From assembly GCA_024362935.1 (NCBI GenBank), contig JANCRA010000008.1, forward strand, positions 28,700,557-28,764,556: DNA of 64,000 nt, in the 5' to 3' direction. The notes under the pieces are model-generated. The model was not told the DNA's origin, did no database searches, and saw only the letters and a program-made list of their open reading frames with translations. The position numbers and the translations under genes are program-made. Each line of letters starts with the position of its first letter. Position 1 is the first letter of the stretch. Below, piece after piece: positions 25,276 to 37,250 of the stretch. Source of the DNA: Setophaga petechia. Lineage: Eukaryota; Chordata; Aves; Passeriformes; Parulidae.

Positions 25276-28195
25276 GGAACAACTTCTATTTCATTTCACG
25301 GCTTACTGAGAGAGGTCAAAAATCTGATGCCAAATTAAAAATATTAAAAATAGAATTACTTCATTTGGATTCTCCTAATTTCTTATGCTCTGCTACCCAA
25401 AGCACCTGGAAGAATGATGGTATTTATAGCATTTGTAGGTAGGAGAGCTTTTTTGTTAGTTGGAGGTTTTAGTTTTGGTTTGCTTTGGCATTTCTTTGAG
25501 TTTTTGCCCTTTTTTGTTTCTTTTTTTTTTTTTTTTTTTAATTACTGCGTGTAATATGAAGCATTTGGTGCCTCTCAAAGATTATCTTAAAAAGCCCAGC
25601 AGAAACCAAGTTCATTATTCAGGCCTTCTGCAACTGATAATTGAAGAATTACAGTTGAGAAGGGATGTTCTTTCATGAAATGTATGATAGCATGTTTGCA
25701 TTTGAAAGTGGGAAATGATCCTCACCAAGTTCATCTCATATGAATTAGGCTATCTCTAATTCCTGCAGTGCTGGACAGGATGAAGAGTAGGAGATCATAT
25801 GAAAGAGACTCCCTAGATCTGTAGGAGAACCACTGTGCCATTTAATAGTCAAAAATTTAATATTAAACCTTTTGGAATTGTATTTTCTTTTTGAAGAGAT
25901 TATATTATTCATTTATATCTTGAATATTGTTGAGATAACAAAGGCAAGTTTTTCTACTAAATATAAAAATCTGCTACTGGCTAAGCCAAAAAGCATTTTT
26001 TTACTAAGGGTTAATCAGTAACCAAATGTTCCTGGTCTGTGATATAACAAATATCTTAGCTTTATATCTACCTGTTCACCTAAGGATTATGTTCTACTGT
26101 GTGACATTACTCCAGCAGCTTGTTCAGAGATGCTGAACCAAAAAAACCCAAACAAAATATTGAACAAACAAAAATTTTTTGAGAATATTATTTCAAATAC
26201 AGAGTTAAAATTATCATGTCTACAAAAATGATGATATGTTGGTATAACCCTAGTTCTGCTATCTACTCTATCTACATTATAATCCAATTTTTAATTAGAT
26301 GGTCCCAATTAGATCCCAATTATTTGTTTTCATTAAAAAAAAAGGACCTAGAAAAATTCAAGACTCTGCCAAGCAGTCTGCTTTCCATCAAATTCTTTCA
26401 TTTCAAATTGGTGTATCTACTGGAATACATATTGAACTAAATAAAAGGTCATCAGAATTCCCCAAATTGTTTGGCTGAAACTGTCCAAAATCATTCAGTC
26501 TGAAGGAAATATTTACATGGATACTTTCAGTCTGAAAATATGAAGTAAAGAAATTTAAAGATACCTAATATCTGGAAGGCTTTTCTCTCAGCCTATATTA
26601 ATAAGCAGTGGTATGCTTGTCTTTGTATTAACCAGGACTTGACTGTCAAGAAAAATTAACCAATTCAAAATATGGGGTTAAAAAACTAACACCATCTCAA
26701 ACCTTTACTCAGAAATTCCTCAAAAGGGAAGTGGAACTGAACTCTCTAGTGTTCCATTTTTCCTAGTCCCAAAATAAGCTTCATAAGTTTAGGTTTAACT
26801 GTGATCTGTGGCTTCATCAAGAGCCATTGCTGTTTATCTGTTTTCACTTGTCAGTGGCAGCATGTAGCAGGCAGGCACTAAACATGGTTATTTGGTTATT
26901 CGCAGTTAGACATACTTGCCATTCCTAAAATTTTCTTCAATGGAAGTTTTGTTTGCTTTTTTTTCCTGAGGTTTCAACTCTTGCACTTCAAATTGACATT
27001 TAACTCTCGTACCTCCTACTACCTTCCATTTAGAGTGGCTCCTTCTCCCAGGACTGTTTAGTGTTGGTCCAGAATTTCATATGTTTACAATTTCAATATG
27101 CCCCCCAATTCATATGACATCGTCCTTTTTAACAGGTGTGTCTCCCAAACACAACCAAGCAACACATTTCAGACAATTAACATTGTCTGTTAATTGTCTA
27201 TTCAACTCCTCTTCAGCCTGCTTCATTTCAGCACAGCTGTCCCAGAGAGCTAGGGGCAAAGGAGGTAGACTGATTCCTCATTTCATGCAGAGCTTTCATG
27301 TGTACACTTTGGTTTAAGTCTCTAAATATAAACCCAGAAAAGTTACTTCCACAGGAGCTTTAGCATGAGAATATATTCTGAAAATATATTGCTGTATTCT
27401 TCCTCCCTTTCCCTTCTCTGCAAGGAGAAATATGAGTAGCCATTGTCTCTAGAACCATGATAGTATTCTAAAAATAATAACCCCTTCCAGACATGTGCTC
27501 AAGACCTAAGCAAGGAGACAATGATACCCTGAGATAAATCTTTACATCTCTTACCATGCTTACAGCATCATCTTGACAAACCCCCTTCCTGTAGTCTGAC
27601 TACCCAAAGGTGACAGAGAGCCATTTTGTGTCAGCAGGGGTTACACAAAGCAGGACACTTCACTTGAGTAATTAGCCAGTGTTAAGGATGAAGACAGTGT
27701 TTTGTTTTATTAAAGACCAGAATATTATTCTGAGTTTTATATTTCCTTCATTTACAGATGAAAATTTTAATTCATTCCTTATATGTGTGAATTTTAAGTT
27801 CATGGCAATTGTTTTTGAAACAGCTACAATTAATTTCCTTTCTCTCCCGATTTGCTATTTCTTGCAGCTTTTAAGATACACAGTTATCTTCAGGGAAGGG
27901 ACCATGAGTCAGCGAGAAATTTGGGGTAGATATTGTTCTTACAGCAAGCGGGCCAAAAACATCCAAGGAAATCTGAAATTCTAGTTTATTTTAGCTCAGA
28001 CTAAAACAATGGACCTTTATAAAGAGAAAAGTGGGGCCTGCTTTAGTAAGACAATAAAAGTAAGTGAATACAAAAATAAATCTTTGCCCACTGTATCCTT
28101 GCTTTTTTTGAGCTTGCTCTGAATTCAACAACTTTCAAGGGTTTCTTGAACCAAACTCAATGCAATCCTCTCTTGAAAACAAAGGAGTTTTCTTT
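25276..28195. other. AT-rich sequence, no gene recognised
   Basis: It contains a T/G then poly(T) tract at 25449-25540 (T-run of about 20 near 25520-25539). The largest frame is 101 codons on the + strand (27679-27984); its translation is Phe/Ile-rich and unrecognised. Confidence 0.5.
25449..25540. repeat. T/G-rich tract ending in poly(T)
   Basis: Third T/G-rich low-complexity tract of the window, ending in about 20 consecutive T. Read on the - strand it could be the A-tail of an old retroelement, but no element body was recognised next to it. Confidence 0.75.
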
Positions 28196-28265
28196 GGGTT
28201 TTTTCCTTTTCTATCTTTTTTCTTCTTCTTTTTTTTTTTTTTTTTTCTGTCCTCTTGTTTCTCTG
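28196..28265. repeat. Pyrimidine-rich tract with poly(T)
   Basis: TTTC and TTCTTC repeats lead into about 18 consecutive T and then CTGTCCTCTTGTTTCTC. Its composition resembles a 3' splice-site polypyrimidine tract, but no exon-like frame follows. Confidence 0.75.
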
Positions 28266-30840
28266 ACCCTGATCTCCTCAGGAACCACTGCTCCTGCTGA
28301 AGCCTCTTGGCTTGTTGGGTTTCTCACACTGCTTGCCCCACAGGTTTCATCATAGCTTTTCCCATCTATAGACACTCATTGCTCTCAGGTAAGACACAGA
28401 AGGGAACCCCTTGACCCAGAGCATTCTCTCTGATTCATGTGTTACTGAAGACCAGATGAATGTCAGCTTGCCCCTGCCCCAGCCACTGTGCTTGTTAGAG
28501 AGCATAACACAAAAAAAGTAATGAACAAACATGGCACATTGTTGGATCTATTCTCTTCCTCTCCAAATTCCATGCATAAGGTTCAATTTTATGCTATCAT
28601 CAGGGGCCTCCTCACAGCAGAGAGAAAATTGGCATTTCTCGTAATGAATTAATACAAACCTCCAAGAGAAATTAAGTTCTTTCCATGATCTGTCACTACG
28701 GGATATAAGATAAGGCAGGAGAAGGCCAAAACAAGTGCTTTGGAGGATGTATTATTTTAATAGAGTGAAGCTGTAGATGTGACAGAGTGCTCTTGTATCA
28801 GAGCAAGAGGGTGTATTTTTTTGCACTGACATTTCTGGGGTCTAAATTACTTCATTGCAAATGGTTATTTCTAAAGCAATGAGATTAAACAATATTTGGT
28901 ATGATTTCTTGAAGAGTTCGATCTGACAGTGAATTGATTGATGCACTCAGTCTGTAATAATTGTAAAGGTTATATAGATAAAGCTAAGAGTGTGGCTAAG
29001 TGCAGTCCTCATTTAAGAAGGCACATGTTTTATAGAATATGTTTATGTAGAAATATAAATGCATGTAACTCCTGCTAATTAGAGCTGGATTGCAGTATTG
29101 CCTATTCTGATCACCAGAAAAATCAAAAGTCACATCTCTAGACTGTGCCAGAGGATAAAAATCAGAAACCATCTTAGATATTTTAAATTATATATTGTCT
29201 TCCTTCTGGTAAGGTGAGACAAAATCTGAAACTATGGCCTAAATGTGGGAACACACAGTAAAGGTTTAAAAAGCATCACATTAAAAATGTCAGGTAACTC
29301 ACTGAATAACAGCACTGTTGCTATGCACCTGGACAGAGAGGTAAAAGGGCAAGACCTCGCCCAAAGGCCATGGCACAGAAGAAACCTGAGAGTAAGGCTT
29401 AACACTAGTACAGTGTCAGTATTCATAGGTATAACAAGATCTAATGCTGGCAGGCTGCTTACAGCCTAAAGGATTGCAACATTCCCAGGGGAAAGGCAGG
29501 AAAGGGAAGAGTGAAAAATATTGTTTGGGCAGCCTGAGAGAAGAGTTAATCATGATAAGTGGGCTTCTCTGAGATTCTTAGGAATGGTGTGACTATTTTG
29601 GAGATGTGATTAGGCTATTAATGAATTCAATGGCTCCTAAAGCCAACTTATCTCAAAAATGCTTGTGTACTGTAGTGGTTTTGGTCTGGAATCACTTTTG
29701 ACCTAGCTTCCAGCTGACTTGAAGACCCTTTGACCCAGGCTGCCCACTTTGGACTGCCTCAAGTTCAACCTTGCTTTGATGATGGCTGTACTTTTTGTGG
29801 ACTAATCTGAGTACAGCAGTCTATGATGCTGTATGCTTGCGTGTATGAGCACTCATGCACATGCACATCTGTTAAAGAAGAGCCTATATGCAGGTGGATA
29901 TAATGCAGAGGAAGAGTAATGTACCTTACATGGTGACCTAATATGACTTGTTACATTTAGATCACTTTTGAAAGCCAAAACTAAACAATCAGGTTATTGT
30001 ATGGAAATGTCAACGATCTACTCTGCCTGCGGCTAGTTTACTAGCATTTTTTCATTATGAAGTCATAACTGCCAGTATACATGAAACCATAGATGTAACT
30101 TTTGATTATTCAAATTGTTCCAAAGATAAAGACGCTGATACATAGAGCCAACATTTAGGCTTATATTTATAACTCTAATAAGAAGAATGTCAGTCTCATA
30201 GCTCACAATTTAATACTTAATACTAACATCTTAATGTACCATCCATCTGAACCCAAACCAAACTTCTTGAAATAGACAAGACCTCATGATACATGCTCCC
30301 CACATGTTTCTTCTCTCTTTTAACAAAAGAAAAAAGAAAACTGATCAAGAAAAGTCACAATTAAAAAAAATAAAATAAGCATTATTCTTGGAAAGAATGT
30401 CTAATTTTCTTCCTTCCTTTTGGCAGTTTTCTAGGCTGCTGTAGATTGAAGAAAATAGGAATAAGCATCTTTCGACCACAAACAGATGTGCTCGATAAAG
30501 AAAATGTCAGCAAAAATACTAAAGCAATGTGTCACAGCAGCTTTCTGACAGATAGAGGGAAAAGGTAAAAAATGTTCTATCATGTCCGACAAGGTGTTCT
30601 TTTTGAGATTTAAAGATCACTGTGCAACTTTAAACATGTTTGTCACTTTGGCTCTGACTGGAGCTATCTGGAGCTTCACAAGAACTTTATCAGCTCAGCA
30701 TAGGGGGGAAGAAAGAAGCCCATTCCCATTTATCTCAGCCAGGTTCCCTTCAAAGCCAACAAATAAATTACAGTGTACATTTGATACAAATTGATTTCTT
30801 AACTCAAATAACAATGTTGTCCTCCCAGTCAGGCCATGTG
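28266..30840. other. Mixed sequence, no gene recognised
   Basis: Frames of 60-74 codons only, including opposite-strand pairs over 29232-29469. The stretch at about 29660-29790 is less AT-rich and begins with a TGTAGTGGTTTTGG motif slightly reminiscent of an LTR start, but no supporting end or duplication was found. Confidence 0.5.
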
Positions 30841-31290
30841 TCACTCATTCGCGAGCCTGAGTGAAAGGCTCAATCTGTCTGCGTGACAGAAATAGGCCTG
30901 ACGCATCTCACCGAGGAATGCTAATAACCCCGGCCTGGCCCGGGCCTTTGTGGGCAAGCCGCGATAAGGAAAATCAGCCCGTCCTGTCAAACACCGCGAA
31001 GGCCTGATCGCTGTTTGTTCCAACAAGCTGCATGGGCCTCGGAGCCGCCATCCTATTTCATGTAGTAAATGAGAGGAAAATAAGATCCGGCTACCACGGT
31101 TAAGATGCCAGTGACTGTGATGAAGCCGAAGTGAAAGGAAACCCCATTGAATATCTTGAACTGATCTTATCAGCTGCTGGAGAAATGAGATATTGGCAGG
31201 GGCTGTTGAGTTTCTCACAGCTGAGCAGGTTAATAAGGTTGGGAGGCAGGCCACAGGCTAATTGGATTTGCCTGGTTTGATAAACAGTGG
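30841..31290. promoter_or_regulatory. CpG-rich candidate conserved enhancer
   Basis: About 18 CpG dinucleotides lie within 30850-31130, against a surrounding sequence where CpG is rare. It has no repeat landmarks. Transcription-factor-like motifs are dense: GATAAG at 30963-30968, a forkhead-like TGTTTGTT at 31012-31019, a YY1-like GCCGCCATCCT at 31044-31054, a fused GATA/E-box TTATCAGCTG at 31167-31176, a homeodomain TAATT at 31259-31263 and GATAAACA at 31279-31286. The composition and motif density resemble deeply conserved developmental enhancers. A 137-codon - strand frame (30841-31254) is explained by low stop-codon density in CpG-rich DNA. It could alternatively be an orphan CpG island or unannotated promoter. 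Confidence 0.5.
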
Positions 31291-31320
31291 CAGGCCCACT
31301 GCCAGAAAAACATACACAAT

Positions 31321-32100
31321 GTGGCTTTTCCTCTTTGTTTGTCTTTAAGACATACAGAGGGGGAAAAAAAACCTCTGAAAAAAAAGCTGATTTTTTCCCC
31401 TTTTTTTGAAGCTAAAGGTGTCTTCCTGAATTCCCAGATGAAGAGGCCAACAAAGTCAAACTGTGAAACAGTAGTTGTTGGGTGTTCTGATTTTAATCAA
31501 ACACCATTTAACCCGCCTGACCTCTCAAAGTCAGCTCACATCAAAACAGCACAACTGTAAGGGCTAACTAGAAACAGAAGGAAATAACAACCTATTGAAG
31601 CTTTCCAAAAGCTTAAAATATTCAAAAGGAAACAATTTTGCAGCCTCATCTCCCGACAGATGCAGCCCGGGCAAGACAGACAGCCCCCACAGCTGCCTCG
31701 ATGCTGTGCCCAGTGTGGGCACCCAGGTTGCACCCATGGCCGATGGGCAAGGCACCATCTCTAAAGTTTGATCCCATGGCCCTTCAGCTCTTGCCATAAC
31801 CCTGCTTCTTTTCCATGCTGTTACTTGGCAGGATGTGGCCTGAAATTTGCAAGAAGTTGAGGATCTTTTCGATTAAACACTGCCAAATTATGCCCTGCAG
31901 GGCAGGCAGAAGGCTGCTCCATTACCCCTGTGTTGCTGCGCAGGTTGCTGTGAGCTTCCACCCACACTGCCCAGTAAAACCTGCCAAAATACCAAGACCT
32001 TTGCATGACCTTGGAAATGTGATGCTTTGAAAAATGTTTAGATGTTGAAGTTGCTATTGAATGCCTCTGATAAAATCCCCTCACTAGTTTTTCTTTCATG
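31321..32100. promoter_or_regulatory. Possible extension of the regulatory block
   Basis: Non-repeat sequence directly downstream of the CpG cluster. It is GC-richer than average at 31650-31990 and contains a CAGCTG E-box near 31689 and a PBX/HOX-like TTTTAATCAAAC at about 31492-31503. Opposite-strand frames of 65-92 codons overlap across 31536-32099 and none resembles a protein family. Confidence 0.3.
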
Positions 32101-35100
32101 AGGTTTGGTTTGTATTTTCTCCACCGACTCTTCTAAATCTTGGGTCTATTTTCTCTGGATTGGCATTGTCAGGGCCAGTGAAAGGAGAAACAACCAAATG
32201 AGGGTGGTGCTGCCTTGTTCACTGCAGATACAAATATAGCACCAGGGCAAGGCAGGAATTGCCTAGAGCAACAGAGGAGTATGCGTACTTTAAATATGAG
32301 TTGAGAACATGAATACATTTTCAGTGTGTACAATGCTCCATATTGTGGCATCTGAACATCAGGTATCTGTGCCTTTATCTATAAAAGTTATTAATGGAAT
32401 CAATAACCAATAAGAAATGCATGCTATCCCAGTGGAGAGCTTCTAAGTATTTTAATTTTTTTTTCTTTTATGTAGTTTCTGGTCCCTTAAGGAAATATGT
32501 TTGCATGCCATCAGGTTCTGTGAATTGGACAAGATGAGGAACTAGAAGGAAACATGTCTAAGCTTATTCTGCATTTTATTTTTCTCCATTCAGAATGAGA
32601 ACTTCTTTGTAAGTTTTTAAAAGAGATTAATTTCTCTGAGAAATATTGTTTCTCAATTACGTGAGAAATATAGGTAACGTTAGAAATCTTGGTTTAAACA
32701 TGATCACAACAAAGAGTTTCTACTCTCTTCATCTCCATTCTTTAGAAAAATATTTGTATTTATGACTTTATTATTTACTCTCCTTTGTACTTCACTGCTT
32801 TAAAACATACTTTAATGTAACATATTTTATCAGACATTTTAAATACTATGTCAAAATTAATAGTATTGTACATTACACTTTTTTTGATTGAGCAGATATT
32901 TCCTGAACAACTCTTTTGTGCTTAAAATGTACAAGTTTCTGAAAGTAAAGCATATAATTTTCAACAAATATTGCCTGTGCTGGCAGCTTAAAATTTTAGC
33001 AGGTTCAGAGGTATCCCTTTTTTTGGGACACTTTATGTTTGTATCCTAGACTGACTACTCCTCCTTGTCCTTTGGGTTTTTCTTACACATTTGCCAAACA
33101 GAATCAGAATACAACTTGCCCAATAAAGGAGATACATTTGTTTAGAAATAATATTTAACTTTCTAGAAAACAATGCCAGTCCTCACCTGAGATATGCGAT
33201 GTTGAAGAACATAAAACTACCTCTTCCATCTGCTAGCTGAACTCTGCCGTACTGAAGATGAAATTCCCTTTCATTCTCTGGTCCAAAGTATATCTAATTT
33301 GTAGGAAGTGAATTGGTTTGAACAGAACAGAAAGTAGATTTTTTTTTCCCCCACAAAATGCAGCTAAAGACTGGTCTCCCACCTGCTTACCACATGTAAC
33401 TGTGGGACTAGCAACTTCTCTAGAGCAGAGAAGGTCCAGGCAATTCAGAACTTACCACGTCCTTTGGCTCTGGAAGAAAACATAAGAAAAAGGGAATGAC
33501 TTGCCAGCAGAAGAGTTTCTCAGATCAAGATAATCAAAGAGATTTTCTTTATTTTTTTTCTTTTAGTTTTCGGCCTGGAAACATTTAAGAGACATTTTGT
33601 TTCATGGTAAATAAGAACAAAACCTGTAAATAGTATTGTAACTGAAAAAATGAAACAAAAGCCAATCCCTTTATCATGACGGAAATGAAACCATTCAAGG
33701 AAAATAAAGAAAAGAAAAGAATTTGATCTAAACATTGCTTAAATTAAGATTCAGGTTTGTTTTTAAAGAAAGAAAACTCTTTCCTCACTTTGAGTATGTT
33801 TCTGGACACCATCCCATGATACAAAATTGTCTTTGTACTTGCAATGACTTATGCATAATAGTTTCTTCCTTTCACATTTTGAGTGTTTTATTATTTTTGG
33901 ATGCACATCAATGCAGCATGTGGCACATGTATAAGGCAGACTGGGGTAATGGAAGTATATTTTCTGCAGTATAAATACTGGCTAGAACTAAGCTGACAAA
34001 ACCTCTTGTGCAAAATCCAGGTTCACTACTGTTGAAATTAATAAAATTTGCACCTTTCAATAAAAGTAGGATCAATCCTCAATCGCTTCCCAGCCTTACA
34101 TAAAGCTCGGAATAATGCTCCTATATTTGCTGTAAATTGCATTTAGAATTATTAATTGGTCTATTTTCCTGATATACCTAAATAGCAATGAACAGATGAA
34201 TATGAAATATTATCTTTTTAAAATCGTGAAATACAGCAAATGAACTGTATTTGAGCTACTGATTTTAAAATTGCATCAAGCCCAAGTAATTAACACAGTA
34301 CTGATTTTATTAGCTTGCTATATATCAGGAATTATTTAAATAACTTGCCAACTAATGTTTTCTATTAAGACTAAAATTTTATCATCAAAGATTATATTTT
34401 ATTCAATTTTAATTTTTAAAAAATAGACAATATGTAAATCAAAGCTAATACTAGCAGTTCCAAAGACATCTCATAAAGACTAGCATGTGCTTTTACCTTT
34501 AATCTCAGTGAGAAGCCCCTTGCCTTTAATGGAAGTATTCACAGAATATAAAATTGAGCAGATGATGATATCTTTAAAAGATGAGGGCCTAAAGAAGCAC
34601 CTAGTGATTAGTACTGAGTGCTACAATATGAATAGGCCTCATAATGGGGTACTAAGGTTTTCTTCGAATCATTGTACTACTATTTTTGGAAGGAAACAGA
34701 TGAATCCAGAACTCAGAAAAAGCAACTGCCTCAAAGCACAAAAAAGGTATAACTAATTATGAAGTTCTGTGGAACAACCTGACTGAAGAACATTTTCCCT
34801 TCATTATGTGGCAAAATTTCTATGACATTTGCTAAATTTCACATTGGGAAGACAAAGACACGGAGATACAGAATAGATTCTGAAAATGTTCTTCTTCAAG
34901 AATGACCGTTACTATAATGTCAGTTCAGTATTTTCATGGCCAATAAAATGATGAGGCAACTCTGCCTCTCCCCAAAGCACAAGTCACTCCATATACTTGG
35001 TTATGTTCCTAATAATTTACTTTAAAATCAAATAATAGATTGAATGAAGCTTTACCATCAAGCTTGTTTCTTGTAAGGTATACTAATGTATTTGTAATGA

Positions 35101-35307
35101 ATAAATGAAGAAAAAAAAAAGAAAACCATAGAGTATGTGATAATTAACACAAATATATTAGTGTTTATTGCCATAAATATGTAAAAATACATTGTAAATG
35201 TAACTTGCCATCCTAACTCTTTTTTGTTCATCCAAATTATGAATAGGTAAGAGAGACTTGATAGATTCCAGCCCCTAAGTTACAGAAGATTTACAACCAG
35301 ATAATTA
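32101..35307. other. AT-rich sequence, no gene recognised
   Basis: Frames of up to 89 codons (34487-34756, +) with no recognisable product. No CR1 or LTR landmark was found on either strand. Confidence 0.5.
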
Positions 35308-35308
35308 C

Positions 35309-35347
<39 letters not shown>
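35308..35347. repeat. Compound (AT)n(AG)n microsatellite
   Basis: About seven AT units run directly into about thirteen AG units. Compound dinucleotide arrays of this kind are usually length-polymorphic. Confidence 0.93.
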
Positions 35348-36972
35348 TTCACATCAATATTATTGCATCAATATTCCATATAAATTTGAACTGTAACATT
35401 GGGGTTTTATTTTGCTTACTTAAATTATTTGTAATTTGGGTGAAAGAAAGGAAATAACATGATTGTGAAAATCTCAGTTTTTCTTTCTCAAGTTAAGATA
35501 CTGTAAATGTTTAGCATGAGGGGTAAATAGTGTTCAAAACTTCCGATGTTCCAAATAATGTTATAAATATAGGTAAAAAACCCCCAACATTTAAAAGCAT
35601 TGCAGTCTTGGAAAGTATGTTCTTCAGATTTCAGTATAAAGGCATTAAAATTACATTATTGTGATTTACACATCCATTTAAAAAAATGCTCACACATACT
35701 CCATTTTCCATAGTCACATGACTTCATTTTCTTATACTATTCTGTGATGAAATAATATAACTAAAGTTTCTACTTCCCACTGGTTGCCAACAGATAAATC
35801 CCCTTCCTACAGTGTAAACCTCTGCTATTCCAGCTCCAAATGTTTCAGAGACTGTTCCTGCTTCAGAAAATGCAACTGCACAGTAGTGGTGGATCTGTGT
35901 CACAAAGACTTGGTGCTCAGACTCCACTGTCCACCCAAGACACATATCAGAGGCTTCAGTTCAGACTTGTCTAGTCTTATCCTATGTAGTGACCACTGGG
36001 CAGGATATATGAGATATAATGTCTTGGGGCCTAGGTTTCACTGTAATTTTACCTAACAGGAATACATAATTTATAACTCCATAGTCGAAACAATTGAATA
36101 AGTAGCTATCAAGTCTACATCTATATTATAAGTGTCCATTACTGAGCAGAGGGTTTAGTACGAGTGGATCTCTAGAGTAGAGTAGCTGGCAGTTAGGACA
36201 CGATGTTCACACATTTTGGAGTAAGAGATTTTTTAACTTCATGATTAAAGAGCTTCAGGTACATTTGCTGATACTGCAGCAAATATCTTCCAGCTGCTCT
36301 TTGAGACACCTGTTTTCTGAACCCCAGGTCAATAAGTAGGAAAAATCAGGAGACTGACATCACAAGCTCCTTCCCACTCTGAAATAAAATGTTAATGCAG
36401 ACACACTCTATGTCTATACTGTATTCAATTCTTTTTTTCTTTTGATAGCATTGCCATATGTTATGTCAGAAGGACTTTCATCATCAAGGTCTAACTTTAA
36501 GCACTGACTTTTTAAATGAAAACTTCAGCAAGCATCTTTGTGCCAGACCATTATTTCCCCTTCCAGGACAGTCTGGTTTACCTGTTAGCAAGTTGATTGC
36601 TCATTTTAGTATTTAGTTATCATCCCTATCATCTTAATGAGAAGCTTCCTTTAGTTCTACATCAGATTGCCTCTATGATACTTGATTAATAATTCTTTTC
36701 CAGGAGAATATCTGAGCTTTCCTTACATGTCAATTTTATGAGATCTGTAATATTTTTCTAGTGTAGAAAGACACTTATTCAATCAATGAAAGAAAAATTA
36801 GTTTGGAACAATTTACCTTTTCTAAACAGGTATTTCTTTTTCTCCCATTTTTGACTTACCACTACATATTATTATACTTTTCTTCAAAATGTGTTCTGAT
36901 ATTTTCTGCAATACTTAGATCTAACTGATAAGTCAATTGACTTCTTCTCTTAGTCTAAAATAAAGATATATC
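35348..36972. other. AT-rich sequence, no gene recognised
   Basis: The interval 35760-36060 is less AT-rich and holds overlapping frames of 73 codons (-) and 90 codons (+). The latter is Cys/Ser-rich and unrecognised. No repeat family is evident. Confidence 0.5.
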
Positions 36973-37014
36973 TATATTTAGATATATAAATATTAATTTA
37001 AATATCTAAATATA
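36973..37014. repeat. AT-rich inverted repeat (13-bp arms)
   Basis: Arms at 36973-36985 and 37002-37014 are exact reverse complements around a 16-nt AT-only spacer. It could extrude as a cruciform or mark a decayed AT-rich element; no terminal duplication was identified. Confidence 0.8.
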
Positions 37015-37110
37015 TATGTCCTGCATTTGTTTTTTTGCTTATCAATAGACTTGCATCGTAATAGGAGAGATTTCAACTGGATATAAGGATAGCAAAAAAG
37101 GGGAACGGGG

Positions 37111-37250
37111 GGATTTCAGTCTTGGACACATAGCTGGATGTAGCTCTGAACAACTTGATCTGATCTCATAGCTGACTCTTCTGACCCTCCTGCTGAGCAG
37201 GAAGTTGGACTACATTATCTCTTGCATCACTTTGTGGTTCTATGGTCATG
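37111..37250 (+). mobile_element. CR1 LINE, truncated 3' end
   Basis: 'CTTGGACACATAGCTGGATG' corresponds to the family's 'ctggacac..ctggatgtggccctgc', followed by 'CTGAGCAGGAAGTTGGACTACATTATCTC' (family 'tgagcagggaggttggactagatgatctc'), then the terminal 'GGTTCTATGGTCATG'. Orientation is + and the copy is 5'-truncated and old. Immediately before it is a G-rich run (37098-37112). Confidence 0.78.

Noticed and set aside
28196..28265. Polypyrimidine tract resembling a 3' splice site
   Set aside because: No exon-like frame with a following donor site was found; a simple T-rich repeat explains it.
29669..29800. TGTAGTGGTTTTGG as a possible LTR start
   Set aside because: The similarity is short and imperfect, and no internal signals, matching end or target duplication follow.
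30841..31254. 137-codon - strand open frame in the CpG cluster
   Set aside because: Stop codons are rare in CpG-rich DNA; the translation lacks any family pattern and a regulatory explanation fits better. A conserved coding exon is not fully excluded without alignment.
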